A stretch of DNA of 9,456 nt from Oscillospiraceae bacterium (lineage in GTDB: Bacteria; Bacillota; Clostridia; Christensenellales; Aristaeellaceae): positions 1 through 9,456 of the forward strand of contig JAISBH010000101.1 in assembly GCA_031266295.1 (NCBI GenBank), written 5' to 3'. Positions 5,943-9,456 of this stretch are shown here, piece by piece. The position numbers and the translations under genes were made by a program. The notes under the pieces were generated by a model. That model had not been told where the DNA came from. It worked only from the letters and a program-made list of their open reading frames with translations, and ran no database searches. Each line of letters opens with the position of its first letter. The first letter of the stretch is position 1.

Positions 5943-6905
5943 CTACATCAACCCCCTCTCGCCCAGGCGTTCCGCGATGGTGTTGGCCCCCAGCAGGAAT
6001 ATCACGCAAATGACGGACTGGAACAATCCGACCGCCGTAGCCAGCGAGAACTGCATACTCTTGATGCCCGACGTATACACAAACGTTGATATGACGTTCG
6101 ACACGTCGTTGACTATCTTGTTGGTCAGCGCGTACGGCCGATCAAAGTCGCTGCCTAGTATGCGCCCGAGGCTGAGTATCAGCAGCACGACGATCGTCGG
6201 TTTCAGTCCTGGTAGCGTTACGTGGAATATCTTGCGGAACCGGCCCGCGCCGTCGACGCTGGCAGCCTCGTACAGTTCGGGGTTGATGCCCGTTATCGCG
6301 GCGAGGTATATGATCGTGTTCCAGCCCACGCTCTGCCATATCCCGAGGAACACATATGTCCATACCCAATGCGCGGAGTCGTTCAGGAATGGTATCGTGC
6401 CGAAACCCAGGTTCCTTAGCGCCATGTTGACTAATCCGTTCGTGGGCGCGAACAGCTGCAGCGCCAGCTGCGATATAATAATCCACGACAGGAAATGAGG
6501 CATATAGGCGACGGTCTGGGTAACGCGCTTGAAGTTTTTGAACGGCAGTTCGTTGAGCAGCAGCGCGAGCAATATCGGCGCGGGGAAGCCTACAACCAGG
6601 TCGAGCATGTTGAGCATTATTGTATTGCGTAGCGCATAAAGGAAGTCACGGTTGCTAAACGCCTTGATGAAAAACTCCCAGCCATTGTTCTTCGCCCACT
6701 GCATACGCCAAACGCTCTTGGTCATGTTGTACTGCTTAAACGCGATGAGTATGTTCGCGATCGGCGTATACTTGAATATGGCAAAATAAGCCAGCGGCAG
6801 CGCCAGCAGCAGGTATAGCGTCCAGTACCTGCGCAGATAGGTTGTTATGCCTTTGGCGGCCTTGGGTTTTGCTCTCACAACGGGTGCGCGGACTGCCGTA
6901 TTCAT
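5943..6905 (-). CDS. lplB: Sugar ABC transporter permease, LplB type
   Basis: A 320-residue membrane permease, the first gene of the transporter operon and partner of the YtcP-type subunit. A basic cytoplasmic N-terminus (RAKPKAAKG) precedes the first membrane segment (YLLLALPLAYFAIF, 31-44 region) and a periplasm-facing FKQYN stretch typical of LplB. The EAA loop ELYEAASVDGAG lies at 210-221 and continues to the LPGLKPT stretch. I chose the ATG at 6905 because AGGAGG sits 7 nt upstream; the in-frame ATG at 6959 lacks a comparable site and lies only about 18 nt from the predicted transcription start. The known LplB/YtcP/binding-protein systems import oligosaccharides such as aldouronates; the substrate here is not shown by the sequence. 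Confidence 0.9.
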   Translation of the reverse strand: MNTAVRAPVVRAKPKAAKGITTYLRRYWTLYLLLALPLAYFAIFKYTPIANILIAFKQYNMTKSVWRMQWAKNNGWEFFIKAFSNRDFLYALRNTIMLNMLDLVVGFPAPILLALLLNELPFKNFKRVTQTVAYMPHFLSWIIISQLALQLFAPTNGLVNMALRNLGFGTIPFLNDSAHWVWTYVFLGIWQSVGWNTIIYLAAITGINPELYEAASVDGAGRFRKIFHVTLPGLKPTIVVLLILSLGRILGSDFDRPYALTNKIVNDVSNVISTFVYTSGIKSMQFSLATAVGLFQSVICVIFLLGANTIAERLGERGLM

Positions 6906-6983
6906 CCCAACCCCTCCTAGTCCGTTTAACGCGGATTCATCGTATGAGTCGATTCGCACAACTTATTCCTACTTCTTCTATCT

Positions 6984-7012
6984 ATCATATCACACCCGCG
7001 TGCGTTATGCAA
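6984..7012 (-). promoter_or_regulatory. Promoter of the sugar transporter operon
   Basis: On the minus strand TTGCAT (7012-7007) is followed after 17 bp by TATGAT (6989-6984), with TG one base before the -10 (extended -10 form). A start near 6977 gives a leader of about 72 nt before lplB. No clear operator or catabolite-response element is visible in the leader; TCCG/CGGA with a 7-nt gap near 6921-6935 is too short to call. Confidence 0.55.
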
Positions 7013-7108
7013 AGGTTTTGCGACGAAAAAATTACGCCGTCTGGACGCCGCTTCGCACCCCGCGGCGGACAGTTAAAATGAATTTTTCGCGATTCTATCC
7101 TGCAATTC

Positions 7109-7137
7109 TTGACTAACCTCGTCGTTCATGGTATACT
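7109..7137 (+). promoter_or_regulatory. Promoter of the glutamine synthetase gene
   Basis: TTGACT (7109-7114) and TATACT (7132-7137) with a 17-bp spacer match the sigma-A consensus well, and AT-rich DNA upstream (7073-7087) could act as an UP element. The start would be near 7144, giving a leader of about 76 nt. I see no GlnR-like TGTNA-N7-TNACA site. Between this promoter and the divergent transporter promoter, only a CGCCGC/GCGGCG stem (7046-7067) stands out. Confidence 0.6.
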
Positions 7138-7219
7138 CCCGGACTGTAGACAATAATCAATAGTGTTGAAATAATGGTCACACGCAACGAGACGCAATGA
7201 AATGAGGGGTATTGAGTCT

Positions 7220-9298
7220 ATGAATGTCGCTGAGGAATATGGTTCACTCGTATTCAACGATCGAGCTATGCGCACGCGACTGCCGCGCGACGTATACAAA
7301 TCCGTGCAGAACTCAGTCAAGACGGGAACGCCGCTGACGCTGACCGACGCGAACGTCATCGCCAACGCGATGAAGGATTGGGCGGTCGAGCTGGGCGCGA
7401 CCCACTTTACGCACTGGTTCCAGCCTATGACTGGAATTACGGCCGAGAAGCATGACAGCTTCATCTCGCCCACCGGCGACGGCGGCGTAATAATGAATTT
7501 CTCCGGCAAGGAATTGATAAAGGGCGAGCCGGACGCGTCCAGCTTCCCCAGCGGCGGACTGCGCGCTACGTTCGAGGCGCGCGGCTATACGGCGTGGGAT
7601 CCGACGTCGTACGCGTTCATAAAGGAACATACCCTGTGCATTCCGACCGCGTTCTGCTCGTATACGGGCGAGGCGCTGGATAAGAAAACACCGCTGCTGC
7701 GCTCGATGGATTCGCTGAACCGCGAGGCGATGCGAGTGCTGCGACTGTTCGGCGACATGGATAGCCGGCGCGTAACCTCTACGGTCGGCAGTGAGCAGGA
7801 ATACTTCTTGATAGATAAGGCACTATACCTTGGGCGCCGCGACCTGGTGTTCTGCGGGCGCACGCTCTTCGGGGCTAAACCGCCGAAGGGACAGGAACTG
7901 GAAGATCATTACTTCGGTTCGATCAAGCCGCGTGTCGCCTCGTTCATGCAGGATCTGGATGAATCGCTCTGGCAGCTGGGCGTCGCCAGCAAGACCCGCC
8001 ACAACGAAGTCGCGCCAGCGCAACATGAATTGGCCCCGATATTCGCTACCACCAATATCGCCACCGACCACAACCAGCTGACCATGGAGGTCATGCGCAA
8101 GATAGCCGACAAGCATGGCCTGGCGTGCCTGCTGCATGAGAAGCCGTTCGCGGGCGTGAACGGTTCCGGCAAGCACAACAACTGGTCGATGGCCACCGAC
8201 ACCGGCGACAATCTGCTTGAGCCGGGCGACACGCCGCGTGAGAACGCGCAATTCCTGCTGTTCCTGGCCGCTGTGATCAAGGCCGTTGACAAGTATCAGG
8301 GATTGCTGCGCGTATCGGTCGCGACTGCGGGCAACGACCACCGCTTGGGCGCGAACGAGGCTCCCCCGGCCATCGTATCCGTATTCCTTGGCGAGGAACT
8401 GACCGCCGTCATCGACTCCATCGACACGGGCAGCCCGTACGCGCAGAAGGATAAGACCACAATGGAGATAGGAGTAGACGTGCTGCCGCGCTTTCCGAAG
8501 GATACTACGGATCGCAACCGCACATCGCCGTTCGCGTTCACGGGCAACAAGTTCGAGTTCCGGATGGTCGGCTCGTCGGCGTCCATAGCGGACGCTAATA
8601 CCGTGCTGAACACAATCGTGGCCGACGTACTCGCTGAATTCGCCGACGCGCTGGAGAACGCGGGCGACTTTACCCAGGCGCTGAACAAGCTGATCCGCAA
8701 GACGTTCCAGACGCATAAGCGCATCATATTCAACGGCAACAACTATACCGACGAATGGGTGGAAGAAGCGCGCAGGCGCGGGCTGTTCAACTTCAAGCAC
8801 ACGGCCGACGCGCTGCCATACTTCGTGCACGAGGAGAACATCGCGCTGTTCGAACGGCATCATGTGCTCACGCCTGCGGAAGTCCACTCGCGATATGAGA
8901 TCATGATGGAGGGTTATATCAAGACGCTCAACATCGAGGCGCTGACCATGCTGGAGATCGCGCGCAAGAGCATCCTCCCGGCCGCGTCCGGATACTTGCG
9001 TGAATTGATCGACGGGCTGGCCGCGAAGCGGATGATCGAAGGTCTCACAGTCGAGCCGGAGTCCTCAATGATCAAGAAGCTCGCCGCCCTCAACGCCGAT
9101 CTCTATCAGAAAATACTTGAACTGGAAGAAAAACTGGGCGTCGAGTCTGCGGACACAACGGAACACGGCAAGTATTACAGCGCGGTCGTGTTCCCGGCGA
9201 TGCAGGCGCTGCGCGCGGTCGCCGACGATCTGGAGGTCTGGACCGCGAAGGATTACTGGCCTTTCCCAACGTATGGGGATCTGCTGTTCAGCGTGTGA
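7220..9298 (+). CDS. glnN: Type III glutamine synthetase
   Basis: A 692-residue enzyme that makes glutamine from glutamate, ammonia and ATP, the main entry of ammonium into metabolism. Length near 700 and the sequence mark the GSIII class of Bacteroides, Clostridia and some cyanobacteria. Visible are FGSLVFND-like YGSLVFND (7-14), HWFQPMTGITAEKHDSF (65-81), the metal-site SEQEYFL (192-198), NGSGKHNNWSM (314-324), the GSIII signature AGNDHRLGANEAPPA (370-384) and NRTSPFAFTGNKFEFR (433-448). The ATG at 7220 is preferred: AGGGG lies 10 nt upstream and the protein then begins as other GSIII proteins do. The ATG at 7202 would add six residues and lacks a good ribosome site. It is a single-gene unit with its own promoter, divergent from the sugar transporter. 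Confidence 0.93.
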   Translation: MNVAEEYGSLVFNDRAMRTRLPRDVYKSVQNSVKTGTPLTLTDANVIANAMKDWAVELGATHFTHWFQPMTGITAEKHDSFISPTGDGGVIMNFSGKELIKGEPDASSFPSGGLRATFEARGYTAWDPTSYAFIKEHTLCIPTAFCSYTGEALDKKTPLLRSMDSLNREAMRVLRLFGDMDSRRVTSTVGSEQEYFLIDKALYLGRRDLVFCGRTLFGAKPPKGQELEDHYFGSIKPRVASFMQDLDESLWQLGVASKTRHNEVAPAQHELAPIFATTNIATDHNQLTMEVMRKIADKHGLACLLHEKPFAGVNGSGKHNNWSMATDTGDNLLEPGDTPRENAQFLLFLAAVIKAVDKYQGLLRVSVATAGNDHRLGANEAPPAIVSVFLGEELTAVIDSIDTGSPYAQKDKTTMEIGVDVLPRFPKDTTDRNRTSPFAFTGNKFEFRMVGSSASIADANTVLNTIVADVLAEFADALENAGDFTQALNKLIRKTFQTHKRIIFNGNNYTDEWVEEARRRGLFNFKHTADALPYFVHEENIALFERHHVLTPAEVHSRYEIMMEGYIKTLNIEALTMLEIARKSILPAASGYLRELIDGLAAKRMIEGLTVEPESSMIKKLAALNADLYQKILELEEKLGVESADTTEHGKYYSAVVFPAMQALRAVADDLEVWTAKDYWPFPTYGDLLFSV

Positions 9299-9310
9299 TG
9301 GTTAGCGCTT

Positions 9311-9334
9311 AACGCGCACGAACGCGTTTGTTCT
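9311..9334 (+). terminator. Weak candidate terminator after glnN
   Basis: AACGCG-CACGAA-CGCGTT (9311-9328) forms a 6-bp stem directly followed by TGTTCTGT, 13 nt beyond the glnN stop codon. The stem is short and the T-run is broken, so termination may be partial or may instead use the larger hairpin at 9337-9367. Confidence 0.3.
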
Positions 9335-9336
9335 GT

Positions 9337-9456
9337 CGAGGAATCCCTGCGGAGCGAGGATTCCTCGGTGGAACCCCCTCTGTCGCTGCGGCGACGCGGC
9401 GCATCCGCGCCTTCGGGAAGGGGACTCACGTCCCCCTCCCGACCTCCCCCGGGGCT
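9337..9456. repeat. GC-rich dispersed repeat, right copy, with hairpins
   Basis: It opens with a perfect 10-bp stem (CGAGGAATCC at 9337-9346, complement at 9358-9367) with an 11-nt loop and no T-tail. The 26-bp core at 9370-9395 matches 133-158 with one mismatch and carries the same TGTCGC/GCGACA-type stem. A GGGGAC-TCAC-GTCCCC stem (9421-9436 region) follows, then a 14-bp segment identical to 120-133 at 9441-9454. No gene is visible after 9298. The repeat continues past the window edge, so its full unit cannot be defined. Confidence 0.55.

Noticed and set aside
5761..6498. Plus-strand open frame of 245 codons across the two permease genes
   Set aside because: It is antisense to both permeases and spans their junction; no domain is visible.
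7026..7070. Possible minus-strand terminator from CGCCGC/GCGGCG and a downstream T6
   Set aside because: The T-run is more than ten bases from the stem, and no gene to the right is transcribed toward it.
7823..8887. Minus-strand open frame of 354 codons antisense to glnN
   Set aside because: It lies wholly within a highly conserved GSIII gene in GC-rich DNA, where antisense frames stay open by codon bias; the translation shows arginine- and valine-rich low-quality sequence and no domain.

Overview
The window looks like chromosomal DNA of a GC-rich (roughly 57-60%, estimated by eye) anaerobic Bacillota, probably a clostridial gut or rumen lineage. The grounds are a type III glutamine synthetase, an LplB/YtcP-type sugar ABC transporter without its own ATPase, sigma-A-like promoters, strong GGAGG ribosome binding sites, and GC-rich hairpin repeats at both ends. 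The lineage is inferred from gene content and style, not from a marker phylogeny.

Layout. 1-119: a small AT-rich element bounded by perfect 18-bp terminal inverted repeats (MITE-like). 120-578: no credible gene, but a dense series of hairpins and a GC-rich repeat whose 26-bp core recurs at the right end of the window; a candidate terminator for the xylanase lies here. 579-1559 (-): GH10 glycanase without a signal peptide. 1612-1654: two interleaved, divergent promoters, one for the glycanase and one for cca. 1799-3166 (+): cca, the tRNA CCA-adding enzyme with an HD domain. 3290-3320: a perfect hairpin that can act as a shared terminator for the converging cca and transporter transcripts. 6905 down to 3348 (-): a three-gene operon of lplB-type permease, ytcP-type permease and a secreted substrate-binding protein. 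6906-7219: divergent promoters for that operon and for the gene to its right. 7220-9298 (+): type III glutamine synthetase. 9299-9456: a weak hairpin, then the second GC-rich repeat block.

How it works together. The transporter and the cytoplasmic GH10 enzyme fit the known pattern in which oligosaccharides, such as xylo-oligosaccharides or aldouronates in Paenibacillus, are imported intact and cut inside the cell. Here cca sits between the two parts on the opposite strand, so they are not one transcript. The energising ATPase is absent, as is usual for this family, which borrows an MsmX-type subunit; no two-component or LacI-type regulator is visible. The GH10 protein keeps the catalytic glutamates but has lost the usual Asn/Lys pair of the glycone subsite, so its true substrate is open. 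cca and the glutamine synthetase are housekeeping genes.

I see no CRISPR array, tRNA, rRNA, prophage or defence system. The most unusual material is the hairpin- and repeat-rich DNA at the ends, the atypical GH10 subgroup, and the interleaved promoters with a possible leaderless mini-ORF before cca.
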